Shown: positions 1 through 7,660 of the stretch, piece by piece | How the letters are laid out: each line of letters starts with the position of its first letter | Position numbering within the stretch: the first letter of the stretch is position 1 | Assembly: GCA_963790405.1 (NCBI GenBank) | Contig: CAWBOJ010000002.1 | Span: 248,001-312,000 of the forward strand | Reading direction: 5' to 3' | DNA: 64,000 bases | From: JBGSMX01 sp963790405 | GTDB lineage: Bacteria > Actinomycetota > Coriobacteriia > Anaerosomatales > JAGXFU01 | Translations under genes and position numbers: made by a program | The notes under the pieces: generated by a model | What the model saw: the letters and a program-made list of their open reading frames with translations, nothing else | Told to the model about the DNA's origin: nothing | Database searches by the model: none

Positions 1-920
1 CCGAGAATTCCCGCATCGTTTCCAAGCTCGGCCTGCACGAAACGCACGTCTCTTCGACCTGCCAAGGCCTCCTCGGCGACTATCTCGGCGGCCCGCTCGA
101 CCATGAACGGGGCAGCCTCTCCCACGCCTCCGCCGATCACCACAAGCTGCGGATTCAGCAGGTTGACGAAGCCGACAAGCGCCCGCCCGAGCACCACGCC
201 CGCATCCATGAGGATCTTGGTCGCGACCTCATCTCCATTGGTGGCGGCACGAATCACGTCCTCGGCGGTGATCGTCTCGATGTCGCCATGTGCCTGCTCG
301 AGGATCGCGCGACCGGAGTAGCTCGCGGCGGCCTCCCTGCCCTTCGAGGCGATGGCGGGCCGGCCCAGATACGACTCGATGTGCCCACGCCCTCCGCAGG
401 GACACGGGGGGCCGTCCATCTGCACGACCATGTGGCCGACCTCGGCACCCAGTCCGCGAGATCCACGATACGGCTCTCCGTTGACGAACATGCCGCCACC
501 GACGCCTGTTCCGATCGTGATCATCAGAAAGTCGCGAGCGCCTTTCGCCGCACCGTAGCGAAACTCTCCGAACGCCGCGAGATTGCCGTCGTTGTCGATC
601 GTGACCGGCTGGTGCACACGCGACATGACCAGCGCCCGAACGTCTACGCCCGCCAGCGGCAGGTTCGTGCAGAACTCGACCGACTGCCGCAAGAAGTCTA
701 TCTGCGCGGGCAAGCCGATCCCGATGCCAGCGATCTCGCCGGGTTGCATCCCTGCCGTAACTTGCTCGACAAGCTCAATGATGGCATCGACGATGGCGAA
801 CGGCCCGCCCTTGGGCGTGAGCTTCTTGGCATCCTTGGCGATTCGGCCCTTGCGTTCGACGAGTCCCACCGCAATGCGCGTACCGCCGACATCGACGCCG
901 ACTGCATACGACGTGCGCAT
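1..920 (-). CDS. ROK-family sugar kinase (glucokinase-like), 3' end outside window
   Basis: This reading frame starts at ATG 920 and runs open off the left edge, giving about 306 residues. It shows the ROK pattern in order: an N-terminal phosphate-binding DVGGT motif (residues 9-13), the DNDGN segment around the catalytic Asp, the glycine-rich TIGTGVGGG segment, and a zinc-site region GHMVV followed by CPCGGRGH. ROK kinases phosphorylate glucose or N-acetyl sugars with ATP. The usual third Cys of the CxCGxxGC zinc motif is His here, which could still bind zinc. No DNA-binding domain precedes the kinase fold, so it is an enzyme rather than a NagC-type repressor. The substrate cannot be assigned from the sequence. 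Family certain, glucokinase probable. Confidence 0.9.
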   Translation of the reverse strand, partial: MRTSYAVGVDVGGTRIAVGLVERKGRIAKDAKKLTPKGGPFAIVDAIIELVEQVTAGMQPGEIAGIGIGLPAQIDFLRQSVEFCTNLPLAGVDVRALVMSRVHQPVTIDNDGNLAAFGEFRYGAAKGARDFLMITIGTGVGGGMFVNGEPYRGSRGLGAEVGHMVVQMDGPPCPCGGRGHIESYLGRPAIASKGREAAASYSGRAILEQAHGDIETITAEDVIRAATNGDEVATKILMDAGVVLGRALVGFVNLLNPQLVVIGGGVGEAAPFMVERAAEIVAEEALAGRRDVRFVQAELGNDAGIL

Positions 921-991
921 GTGCCCTCCCTAGTGAAACGGTACGGCGCGAAGATTCAGCCCTCTTCAGAAGGCGCGCCGACCCGATGATA

Positions 992-1522
992 TCAGTAGTC
1001 CCACACGATGCCCTGCGCTTGGATAATGCCCAAGTCGCGCATCCTATCCATCATGTCTCGCTCGGAGACGCCGAAAAGTCGCGCGAGATACCGGTGGTCG
1101 TTGAACCACTTCTGTGCCTGATCCGCCACGAGCTTCGCCGGAGTGATCAACTCTTCGGCAATGGTGTCCGCCTCGGCATGCTCGAGCTTGGTGTTGCGTG
1201 GATAGGTGTACTCGGGATCATCCAGCACGATCAGAACGTGCCCCACCATGTGAGCCAGCGTGCTGCGCCGCACGTATTCGTCCTTGTCGGCGTTCAGAAT
1301 GATCACGGGCAAGCCGTCTTCGTGGATAGTCGCGCCGTGAAAGAACGAAGGCATGCGAATCTGGCGTACGGGAATGCCGTAGAGTTCGGCCAGCCGCTCT
1401 ATGGGCACAGGCGGCTCAACCTTACCCACCTGGTCCAACGCGTCTTCGGCCAGGTGACGGTAGTATGATTCGGACCTCAGCGCCACGTCGCGTATGCTCC
1501 CATTGCATCGATTTGCGCTCAT
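992..1522 (-). CDS. ImmA/IrrE-like protein with altered HExxH motif
   Basis: This 176-residue protein resembles the ImmA/IrrE metallo-endopeptidase domain. It has an N-terminal helical region, a zinc-motif helix at residues 91-95 and a downstream acidic helix (EADTIAEELI) that normally supplies the third zinc ligand. The zinc motif reads HMVGH instead of HExxH, so both His are kept but the catalytic Glu is Met. Active members cleave repressors (ImmA of ICEBs1, IrrE/PprI of Deinococcus). This one is probably a non-catalytic or repurposed version. A GTG 36 bases downstream with GGGAG before it is an alternative start. There is no Xre-type repressor beside it, so it is not an obvious toxin-antitoxin pair. 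Confidence 0.75.
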   Translation of the reverse strand: MSANRCNGSIRDVALRSESYYRHLAEDALDQVGKVEPPVPIERLAELYGIPVRQIRMPSFFHGATIHEDGLPVIILNADKDEYVRRSTLAHMVGHVLIVLDDPEYTYPRNTKLEHAEADTIAEELITPAKLVADQAQKWFNDHRYLARLFGVSERDMMDRMRDLGIIQAQGIVWDY

Positions 1523-1714
1523 GACGAACAGACCTCAGCTTGCAGGCCCTCTCTCTAAGTATCGGCCTGTTCGCGCATTGATGCAGCCATTTCTGCTGTC
1601 GGCCGTGCCGTGCGCTGTGTCACGCAGTTCACCCTTTGTCGTTCCGATACCCCAAGTGGACCCAGTCGGGGTAGCATCATGTCAGGGCTCGAACACGTTC
1701 CGAAAGGGAGGCGC

Positions 1715-3602
1715 GTGGAAACAGAGGGACATCCATTGGCCGAGGAGATCGTGCGGCTGCTCGCATCTGCCGCCAACGCCGCGCGACTGTACCCGCCGTC
1801 CAGTGAACTGCCGGGGCAGGCGCGAGAGCGTTTCGTCGCGCGTGCAAACGAAGTGACCGGCCAGCTCGGACCCCTACGCTACGTTGTCGACCCACACGAA
1901 CTGAAGATCGGCGAAACGGTCCTGGCCCAGGGGCAGAGTCAGACGACAGGCTTCGCCGAGGCGCTGCACGCCATGCAGGTCGGCCAGCTCGTCATCGCTC
2001 CCGGCGTGACCGTCGAAGAGACGATAGCGTTCATCGATATCGCGAACACAGAGCCTGCTCAGGTACGAAGCCAAGGGATTCGCGAGCTCCTCATGCGCGC
2101 AGGCGTCTCGCATGTCGCTGTCATCGAGGTGAGCCTGCGCAAGTCCGACGAAGAAGGCATCCTCGGCATCGACCTCACGAACGCACCGCTCGACGAGATC
2201 GGTCCGAGCAGCGGTGGCCGGAGCCGAGAAATGGCACGAAAGCGCCAGCGTCGGCGAGGGTCTGGATGACATGGCGGAGGCCATCGGACGCCTCGAGGAG
2301 GCAACGCGAGAGATCGCCGCAGCCCGCGTGGCCGAAGCCCTCATGCGACTCGACGAGGGTAGTCGGATGCGCGTACTGGCCCACTCCATGCGCGCGGACA
2401 CGACCGGCAAACGCATGAGCGGCATGTTCGATGTCGTCGCGCGGATGAAGCCGGCCGCGCTCGCACGCCTCCTGATGATCGTCGCCGGTCAGGCCGGTAC
2501 TGAGCCAAGTCGACTCGCCGGCGCCATGAATCTCCCCCCGGAAGTGGCCGAGCAGATAGCACTGCTTCTCGCGCCGTCTCCGCGAAGTGACGCCGACTGT
2601 GGCGTTCCGCCGGAGTCCGACACCAAGGCAATCGCCGAGGAGGTCGCCGCCGAAGAGGACCAGGCGGATCTCGCGCGGCAGGTCGCAATCGCCTCTCCCT
2701 CGCTCGCATCCGGCAAAGCGCTGGCGACCACAGTCGCGATATCGCGAACGCGACCCACGGAGGAGTCCGTGAACGCGATCGGAGAGGTGCTCGGCCGTGC
2801 CGCGCGAGACGGTGCCTTCCAGTCCGTCCGCGAAGCGCTGAGACGCCTCGACCAGCTAGCAGCCGACCCCGCACTCGTAGTCGCTATCGAGCAGACGAGA
2901 ATGTCGCTCCAGGACCCGGAAGTGCTCGCCGACGTGTGTCGCGCGCCGTTCACCGACTCCGACGCGGCAATTGCCGGCGAGATACTCACCGCCGCAGGAC
3001 CCGTCGGTGCCGAAGCGCTCTTGGACTTCTACCTCTCCGCCGACGAAGCACAACGATCGCTCTTCGGGCCCGTGTTGCGCGGCATGGGCGAGCCGTTGCT
3101 CCAGGTGGCCAGTCGCAAAGTCCGCACCGACAGCAGCGCGACGGTCAAGGGAATCCTCGGCGTTCTGCCGCTACTCGGCGATAGACGGGCGATATCGGTC
3201 ATGAGCCAGGCGCTCGATCACCTCGATGCCGAGGTGCGAGCGGCCGCCGTACACGCGATCGCCGACACCCCGGGTCCCGAGGCACGCCAGGCTCTCGCAA
3301 AAGCGGTGGGCCACTGGGATCCCGAGACGAGACGCTACGTCATCCGTGAAATCGGTCGCGTGCAAGCGGTAGAAGCGATACCGGCGCTCGTTCGCATCCT
3401 GGAAGATATAAACTTCCTGGAGAGGAATCATGAACTAAGGAAGGAAGTCATCAAGTGCCTGGAGTCTCTCGGCTCGGCGGACGCACTGCCCGTCTTGCGA
3501 AGATGGGCGGGGCGCAAGTTCATGTTCGGCCGAAAGAACAAGGAGCTGAGGTTCCTTGCTCGGCGGGCCATCGAACATCTGCCCGAGAGCGACAGTCGAT
3601 AG
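1715..3602 (+). CDS. HEAT-repeat protein with HD-GYP-associated N-terminal domain (one frameshift)
   Basis: Two overlapping frames, 1715-2269 and 2214-3602, join into one protein of about 628 residues if one base is removed near 2200-2215. The N-terminal ~150 residues match, segment by segment, the N-terminal domain of the HD-GYP protein immediately downstream: a conserved LYP near the start and a VSHVAV/VTHVTV strand near the end. The last ~170 residues are HEAT-like helical repeats, with paired helices such as AVEAIPALVRIL. The start is taken at GTG 1715, preceded by AAAGGGAGG; ATG 1679 is an alternative. Only 18 bases separate it from the HD-GYP gene, so they are probably cotranscribed and may work together, for example as a scaffold and a signalling partner. 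No enzymatic motif is visible. Confidence 0.75.
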
Positions 3603-3620
3603 CAAGGGAGTCGATACGCC

Positions 3621-5102
3621 GTGACTGACACCACAGGACCGGACCGCGAGGAGCTCGAGTCTGCCGAGGAGATCGCCGCGCAGACGGCCTCATCGGCCAA
3701 AGCGCCTTTTGCGACGCCGAAGAAGCTCGCGCGCGCAAAGGAGCTCGTGCGTTCCTTCGCCGTGTCGCACACCAACGCACAGCTCTACCCGGTGACACAT
3801 CCGCTCCTCGGCCAGTCGATGGACGAGCTTGTCGCCGCGGTAGCCGCTCTCGGCGAGATAGGCTTCCTCGAAGTCACGATCAACCTCTACAAGTCCACCC
3901 TGTTCGTCGAGAACCAGGTGTTTCCCGAAGAGAGCGTCACGTACCGCAGGCTGATTCAGGAGCTGCTCGAGCGCGGCATCTCGGCGCTGACGTTTTCCGA
4001 GGACTTCGCTCGCGAAGACGCCACCGCCCTGGTCGCGCTGCTCGCCGAGGAGAAGATCCGCGATATCGACGCTGCCCGGATCTTCCTCGAGCAGCAAGGC
4101 GTCACTCATGTGACGGTCGCCGAGACGACCACCTTGGAAGACACCGACAAGGAATCGCGCCAGAAGGAGAACAAGGCCCGCGCACGCGAGGTCTACAACT
4201 CCGGCGTGGCCGCCATGAACGATGTTGAGACACAGGTCAAACTCGGCAAGGTGTTCGAAGTCGACACGCTTCAGGGCGTCGTGAGCTCCATGCTCGACAG
4301 CCTGTTCCAGGACCCGGCTGCCGTACTGGGCCTCACCGCCATCAAGGGACACGACGACTACACGCTCAACCACGCGATCAACGTGTGCATCCTGTCGCTG
4401 TCGACAGGCGCAGCCCTTGGGCTGGACAGCGATTCCCTGCACTCGCTGGGCCTCTCGGCACTCCTGTACGACCTGGGCAAGGTACGCATCCCCGAAGACA
4501 TCCTCAACAAGCAGGGCCCTCTCACCAGCGATGAATGGCAGATCGTGAAGTCACACGCTACCGAAGGCGCCGACCTGCTCAAGCGCATCCAGCTCGTGGA
4601 TCAGATGCCGATGATCGTGGCCTACGAGCATCACCTGCGCCACGACATGCAGGGGTACCCCGATGCACAGGCGACCCAGGAGCAGCATCTGTTCTCCAAG
4701 GTGGTCGCATTGTGCGATGCATACGACGCGATGACGACCCGCCGCCCCTTCCGACGCGAGATACGCCCCGACAAGGCACTCGCGGTGCTCATGCAGGGCC
4801 GTGGGAAGGCCTACGACCCGTCGCTCACGAAAGCCTTTGTGGCGATGCTCGGCATCTATCCGATGGGCGCAGTCGTCACCCTCGACGACGGCTCGACCGC
4901 TGTGGTCTTCCGCGTCAACAACGACGACCTGCTCCATCCGCGCGTGAAGGTTCTCGCCGACGCCGCCGGTCGCTGGTTCGACGATCCGCAAGTTGTTGAC
5001 CTGCGCGTCATCGATCCGGAGACAGGCACGCATGCGCATCGGATCGAAGAGTGCATACCGGCAACGGATGCCGGCGTCGACGACGTGTGGCAGTACCTGT
5101 AG
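3621..5102 (+). CDS. HD-GYP domain protein with degenerate HD motif
   Basis: This 493-residue cytoplasmic protein starts at GTG 3621 behind GGGAG. Residues ~40-190 form a domain shared with the upstream HEAT-repeat protein. Residues ~240-420 form an HD-GYP domain, the family that hydrolyses cyclic di-GMP. Conserved landmarks include GHDDYTLNH, the Lys of LGKVRIP, HATEG, and HH followed by GYP. The first metal-binding His of the HD pair is Tyr283 (LLYDLGK in place of LLHDIGK), and the Glu of the HHE motif is Leu. Loss of the HD His normally abolishes the di-iron site, so it is more likely a c-di-GMP or partner-binding protein than an active phosphodiesterase. A diguanylate cyclase is encoded at 32134. 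Confidence 0.85.
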   Translation: MTDTTGPDREELESAEEIAAQTASSAKAPFATPKKLARAKELVRSFAVSHTNAQLYPVTHPLLGQSMDELVAAVAALGEIGFLEVTINLYKSTLFVENQVFPEESVTYRRLIQELLERGISALTFSEDFAREDATALVALLAEEKIRDIDAARIFLEQQGVTHVTVAETTTLEDTDKESRQKENKARAREVYNSGVAAMNDVETQVKLGKVFEVDTLQGVVSSMLDSLFQDPAAVLGLTAIKGHDDYTLNHAINVCILSLSTGAALGLDSDSLHSLGLSALLYDLGKVRIPEDILNKQGPLTSDEWQIVKSHATEGADLLKRIQLVDQMPMIVAYEHHLRHDMQGYPDAQATQEQHLFSKVVALCDAYDAMTTRRPFRREIRPDKALAVLMQGRGKAYDPSLTKAFVAMLGIYPMGAVVTLDDGSTAVVFRVNNDDLLHPRVKVLADAAGRWFDDPQVVDLRVIDPETGTHAHRIEECIPATDAGVDDVWQYL

Positions 5103-5123
5103 GGAGATCGCGTCTAGCTGCCG

Positions 5124-5744
5124 ATGAACCCCGTCGCATACGCCGCAGGTTTCGGCCTCGGCGCAAGTCTGATTGTCGCTATCGGGGCGCAGAATGCCCA
5201 CGTACTGCGACAGGGCATCCTGCGCCAGCATGTGTTCGTCGTATGCGCCATCTGCGCCACGATCGACTGGGTGCTCATCGCTGTTGGAGCTGGCGGTTTC
5301 GGAACACTTGTCGCCCGCTTTCCCACTCTCACGAGCATCGCTGCGTGGGGCGGAGCCGGCTTCCTGCTCGTGTATGGCGCACTGGCGTTCCGCTCGGCGG
5401 CGCACCCGGGAGCGCTCGACTCCGCCAACGATGCCTCCACGGGCCGAAGCAGAGCGGGCATCGTGGCGACCACGCTGGCGGTCAGCCTGCTGAACCCGCA
5501 CGTGTACTTGGACACGATCGTGCTGCTCGGTGGCATCGCGGCGCAGTATCCGGCCGACGAACGGACGCTGTTCGCCCTGGGGGCGGGCACCGCATCGTTC
5601 GTGTGGTTCTTCGGCCTGGGCTACGGCGCTCGCTTGCTCGCACCCGTATTCGAACACCCGGCTGCCTGGCGGGCACTCGACGTGTTCGTCGGCGTCGTGA
5701 TGTGGTGGATCGCTGCGGGTCTGGTGTGGGGACAGCTCGGCTAG
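5124..5744 (+). CDS. LysE/ArgO-family amino-acid exporter
   Basis: This 206-residue integral membrane protein has about six hydrophobic segments and the family signature GAQNAHVLRQG near residues 22-32. It also has the helix pair around LLNPHVYLDT that is conserved in basic amino-acid exporters. LysE/ArgO proteins export lysine or arginine by proton or ion antiport. Length is typical for the family. It lies 22 bases after the HD-GYP gene and may be read from the same transcript. Its end overlaps the convergent membrane protein gene by four bases. The exact amino acid exported cannot be told. Confidence 0.9.
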   Translation: MNPVAYAAGFGLGASLIVAIGAQNAHVLRQGILRQHVFVVCAICATIDWVLIAVGAGGFGTLVARFPTLTSIAAWGGAGFLLVYGALAFRSAAHPGALDSANDASTGRSRAGIVATTLAVSLLNPHVYLDTIVLLGGIAAQYPADERTLFALGAGTASFVWFFGLGYGARLLAPVFEHPAAWRALDVFVGVVMWWIAAGLVWGQLG

Positions 5745-6415
5745 TCGGCATCCTCATCGCGGCCGAGAGCCCGCGCTGCTGCAGCCGCGCGGCGTTCGAG
5801 CGCCGCCACGCGCGCGTCGAGTGATGCGACTGCCTCGCCGCCCTGAGCGACCACAACACCGTCGGCCGTCGCGGGCGCGAGTGTGCGCGCCTCACGGTCA
5901 CGCACAAAGCGCAGGTAGCCAAGTACGAACGTCACGACAAGCGCGAACGTCATGACACCGAACCGGGCAACCGAGCCGCCCCCGGCGATGACCCAGCCCA
6001 CGCCGTAGACCATGGTGAACAGGCCACCAAGCAACAGACCGTTGCTGATGATGCGCAACTCCTCGGAACGGACGAGCGAGATGCCCATCACGCCGGTCGC
6101 GAACAGGATCAAGATGATGCTCGTGTTGCGTGCCCAACCTTCTTCAGAGTCGCTCCGCTCCTGCTCCATGGTGGCAATCTCGGCACGAACGTCGTCGAGT
6201 TCACTCTGCTGTGCGGCGGATAGCTCGCCGTCTTGTCCGCGCGACGACTCTATGTCGCCCTGTTGCTGGTACAACGTGTTGAGCTCCGTGTTCGCGTCTT
6301 CGTACGGAGACGGATAGAACGTGTTCACGCCCACCCCGATGAATGCGACGAGCATCAAGCCCAGGAAGAACGAGAAGATCACCTGCAATGCGTTGTGCTG
6401 ACGGTCGGTGGCCAT
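5741..6415 (-). CDS. Four-helix membrane protein with central coiled coil, unknown function
   Basis: The start is placed at ATG 6415, which has AGGAGG eight bases upstream; an ATG 27 bases earlier has none. The 224-residue product has one hydrophobic segment near residues 12-35, then an acidic Gln/Glu-rich stretch (~residues 45-95) that looks coiled-coil and extracytoplasmic. Three closely spaced hydrophobic helices (~100-185) and a C-terminal helix rich in Ala/Arg heptads follow. I do not recognise the family. The gene is convergent with the LysE-type exporter. Confidence 0.75.
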   Translation of the reverse strand: MATDRQHNALQVIFSFFLGLMLVAFIGVGVNTFYPSPYEDANTELNTLYQQQGDIESSRGQDGELSAAQQSELDDVRAEIATMEQERSDSEEGWARNTSIILILFATGVMGISLVRSEELRIISNGLLLGGLFTMVYGVGWVIAGGGSVARFGVMTFALVVTFVLGYLRFVRDREARTLAPATADGVVVAQGGEAVASLDARVAALERRAAAAARALGRDEDAD

Positions 6416-6824
6416 GCTGCGCCTCCTGTCGTTGTGCGTCACTCAGTTTCATACCCGCCGGGGACGCTTCATCCCGCAGTATTGTGGCTCCATTGCGTGC
6501 GTTGTGGCACGGTCTGTGCTATCGTTCCACACTTGTGCCGGTCTGCCGTGCCCGTCCCCGCATAACAAGGGGCACCCGACCTGTCGTAGACGAGCGGCCG
6601 AATATCGATGGCCGACACCGTAGCCACATGGGCTCACGAGGCTCGCGCCGGTACACGAGAATCGAATAGTCGGCGCACGAGACACCGACGTCTCGTGCCA
6701 TCGCGGCACCGATTGCCGTGACATCCGCTGTCGCATCACCAACCACGCATGCAGCAACCGTCCATTGTGACGGCCGTCTTCATGCGCGCGGCAGCCGCTC
6801 TGCCCCCCATCTAGGAGGAACTGT
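6416..6824. other. Intergenic region upstream of the lysozyme-like gene
   Basis: No coding frame with a credible start is seen here. It carries an exact 9-bp inverted repeat with a six-base loop at 6675-6698 and, at its end, the AGGAGG of the downstream gene. Leaders of secreted cell-wall hydrolases in actinobacteria often carry c-di-AMP (ydaO) riboswitches, but I could not match that consensus here. Confidence 0.4.
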
Positions 6825-7517
6825 ATGAAGAGACGACTCGCATCGATACTGGTCATCGCGCTTTCGGCTGCGATGTTCCTCGGCGCCGCATCTCCGGCGT
6901 TCGCAGGATCGTACGCATCCCGCATCGAGGGATACGTCAATGCGCGGCCCGAGCAGGCCTATATGGTCCAGACGGCCCTCGAGCGAGCTGGTTGGGGTTA
7001 CGACACCCCGGCCGAGAAGGCTCTCCTTCGCCAAGCGATTCTAGTAAGCGCCGGCGAAAGCGGAATGAACCCCACCAACAATCGCAACGCGTCCTGCTCA
7101 GGCCTGTTCCAGATACAGGGCGGCAAGGGCATGTATGGCACCTGGACAGCCGCAGAGGTCAACGACCCGGCCACCGTCGAGCACTACACGCTCACCGGGC
7201 AGCCGTGGCGCTTCGGTCTCGTGCTCACATATGCCAACGGCGAGTTCACGGGTATCCAAGACGGCTGGTACATCAGAGCAGGCCAGGATGGTGCCCAGGC
7301 AACCGACTGGTCATACGGTCCGGTACTCACCTACGAGAACGAAGAGTACATCGGCGATCTGGTCGGCTGGTACAGAGCTGCGCCGATCACGTATGCCGCA
7401 CCCCGCGTCGGCGACTACAAGATCTTCAACCCGATCTTCAATGCCGAAATCGCCAAGAAGATGTACGACTCTCGCGGCTGGCAGCCGTGGTCGGTGGCCC
7501 GCAAGCTGGGGCTGTAG
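6825..7517 (+). CDS. Secreted lysozyme/transglycosylase-like protein
   Basis: This 230-residue protein starts at ATG 6825 behind TAGGAGG. It has a typical signal peptide (MKRR, a hydrophobic core, then cleavage after AFA, about residue 27). Residues ~65-100 contain SAGESGMNPTNN followed by SGLFQIQ, the pattern of lysozyme-fold transglycosylases: a catalytic Glu in a helix, then the GLFQI strand. The distance between these motifs is shorter than in typical SLT domains, so activity is likely but not certain. It would act on peptidoglycan outside the membrane. A terminator-like hairpin at 7558-7583 follows. Confidence 0.75.
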   Translation: MKRRLASILVIALSAAMFLGAASPAFAGSYASRIEGYVNARPEQAYMVQTALERAGWGYDTPAEKALLRQAILVSAGESGMNPTNNRNASCSGLFQIQGGKGMYGTWTAAEVNDPATVEHYTLTGQPWRFGLVLTYANGEFTGIQDGWYIRAGQDGAQATDWSYGPVLTYENEEYIGDLVGWYRAAPITYAAPRVGDYKIFNPIFNAEIAKKMYDSRGWQPWSVARKLGL

Positions 7518-7557
7518 CGCCCAGACTGTCGTAGCACCGCACATAGCACCGAAAGGG

Positions 7558-7583
7558 AAGGTCGGGCCAGATGGTCCGACCTT
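7558..7583. terminator. Hairpin terminator after the lysozyme-like gene
   Basis: An 8-bp perfect stem (AAGGTCGG with CCGACCTT), extended by an inner GCC/GGT pairing, lies 41 bases after the stop codon at 7517. It also lies 12 bases beyond the outermost tRNA-Phe 3'-end copy, read from the minus strand, so it may serve both strands. Confidence 0.6.
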
Positions 7584-7595
7584 TCTGAATTCCTG

Positions 7596-7634
7596 TGGTG
7601 GCCAGAGACGGACTTGAACTGCCGACACAGGGAT
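7596..7634 (-). repeat. tRNA-Phe 3'-end copy A (outermost)
   Basis: About 39 bases match the 3' part of the intact tRNA-Phe gene at 13244-13318: CCA, acceptor strand, T arm and variable region. There are two mismatches. Similarity ends within the anticodon stem on one side and precisely at the CCA on the other. The copy is in the same orientation as the intact tRNA. It marks the outer end of a cassette holding the PAS kinase. Confidence 0.85.
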
Positions 7635-7660
7635 GCGGCCATCTCGAAAGCGACGCGCCC

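Noticed and set aside
288..989. Long plus-strand open frames over the first kilobase
   Set aside because: They are antisense shadows of the ROK kinase gene, whose minus-strand translation carries all the family motifs.
6443..6824. c-di-AMP (ydaO) riboswitch before the lysozyme-like gene
   Set aside because: The context fits, but the conserved core of that riboswitch could not be recognised; only a 9-bp hairpin is certain.
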